64,000 bases of DNA, from positions 62,001 through 126,000 of the forward strand of contig CAVRQQ010000034.1 of NCBI GenBank assembly GCA_963723355.1, given 5' to 3'. Origin of the DNA: JAFDBW01 sp963723355 (GTDB taxonomy: Bacteria > Desulfobacterota > Desulfuromonadia > Desulfuromonadales > BM103). The translations under genes and the position numbers were made by a program. A model generated the notes under the pieces. That model saw only the letters and a list, made by a program, of their open reading frames with translations, was not told the origin of the DNA and made no database searches. Positions 63,610 to 64,000 of this stretch are shown here, in pieces (position 1 is the stretch's first letter; each line of letters begins with the position of its first letter).

Positions 63610-64000
63610 TTATTCCGGGAGTTGGCCTGCATTGCTCATCTCGACGAATGCCGCAGCCACTCTCGGATCGAATTGAGTTCCGGAATGATCTTGAATTTCC
63701 TGGATTGCAACCTCATCGGATAACGCTTTACGGTACGGTCGATCGGAGGTCATCGCATCGAAAGTATCGCAGACGGCAAGAATTTTGCCTTCAATGCGCC
63801 ACTCTTCACCGCTTAAGCCATTGGGGTAACCGTTGCCATCAAAGCGTTCGTGATGCTGTTCGATAATCTCACGCACAGTGCCGAGAAAATGTATCGGCTC
63901 CAGTATGCGCACGCCAATTGAAGGGTGCAACTTAAGCACATCGATGTCCGCAGGGGTCAATTTCTCCTTCTTGTGGAGCAAATTGACATCAATGCCAATC
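63610..64000 (-). CDS. HD-GYP domain protein, C-terminal end (partial)
   Basis: The reading frame runs off the window's right edge, so the start is not seen. The visible 130 residues are the second half of an HD-GYP cyclic-di-GMP phosphodiesterase-type domain: HPSIGVRILEPI, then HHERFDGNGYPNGLSGEEWRIEGKILAVCDTFDAMTSDRPYR. The GYP motif is intact. HD-GYP proteins usually have an N-terminal receiver or sensor domain that would lie beyond the edge. The 3' end is convergent with argC. Confidence 0.93.
   Translation of the reverse strand, partial: IGIDVNLLHKKEKLTPADIDVLKLHPSIGVRILEPIHFLGTVREIIEQHHERFDGNGYPNGLSGEEWRIEGKILAVCDTFDAMTSDRPYRKALSDEVAIQEIQDHSGTQFDPRVAAAFVEMSNAGQLPE

Noticed and set aside
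1..64000. CRISPR arrays, prompted by the Cas6-like gene
   Set aside because: No regularly spaced direct repeats were seen anywhere in the window.
1..64000. tRNA or rRNA genes and insertion sequences
   Set aside because: No gap holds a cloverleaf with a T-loop signature, rRNA sequence, or terminal inverted repeats with a transposase.

Overview
The window (about 55% GC by eye) looks like a chromosome segment from a deltaproteobacterium of the Desulfuromonadales group (Geobacter, Desulfuromonas or Pelobacter relatives). That assignment is inference from gene content and order: LeuC/LeuD, dnaE-accA-pfkB-rlpA, ecfT-truA, guaB-guaA, a livKHMGF cassette, a biotin pyruvate carboxylase beside a sigma-54 response regulator, and many two-component receivers. 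No rRNA, tRNA, CRISPR array, insertion sequence or prophage was recognised, so this is mostly core chromosome.

Layout. 1-800: end of leuC, then leuD. 1151-3352: a broken GspG-type pseudopilin, a zinc-ribbon membrane protein and ndk. 3455-10168: rlmN, MTA phosphorylase, a PfkB kinase, a TPR lipoprotein, a RodZ-like protein, a zinc-ribbon/receiver fusion and a purine nucleoside phosphorylase. 10300-12452: receivers, a UspA protein and a histidine kinase. 12480-17039: an FAD protein, a YhaM-like nuclease, an MBL-fold hydrolase and coaBC. 17046-23146: a secreted PLC-like enzyme, a family 4 uracil-DNA glycosylase, a FetAB-like exporter, a flavin-fold protein, MscS and an NtrC-type regulator. 23526-32710: pyc and the liv operon. 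33252-40403: leuB, asd, ecfT, truA, guaB, guaA. 40777-43722: two unknown genes, a WYL regulator and Maf. 43923-50621: dnaE, accA, a PfkB kinase, rlpA and a DUF1820 gene. 50789-58811: a helical-repeat protein, tgt, an orphan Cas6-like RAMP protein, small zinc-ribbon genes, an AMMECR1 protein, typA, a broken peptidase-like gene and a PH-domain protein. 58911-64000: miaB, an M42 aminopeptidase, rplM-rpsI, argC and a partial HD-GYP protein.

How the genes fit together. Leucine synthesis (leuCD, leuB), the aspartate branch (asd), arginine (argC), purines (guaBA plus two phosphorylases), CoA (coaBC), malonyl-CoA (accA) and anaplerosis (pyc) point to an anabolically competent heterotroph. The liv cassette imports amino acids. 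Translation and tRNA/rRNA modification genes (rlmN, truA, tgt, miaB, rplM, rpsI, typA) are scattered among them.

The most striking property is that at least a dozen otherwise well-conserved genes, including ndk, the RodZ-like gene, the PNP gene and livF, are each split by what looks like a one-base indel, while very long genes (pyc, dnaE, guaA) are intact. Draft-sequence indels are the simplest explanation for most of them. The pseudopilin and the peptidase-like gene look degenerate beyond that. The best candidates for new biology are the orphan Cas6-like protein beside tgt, the zinc-ribbon/receiver fusion, the unknown gene at 40777 with a structured leader, and the G-rich repeat that abuts guaA.
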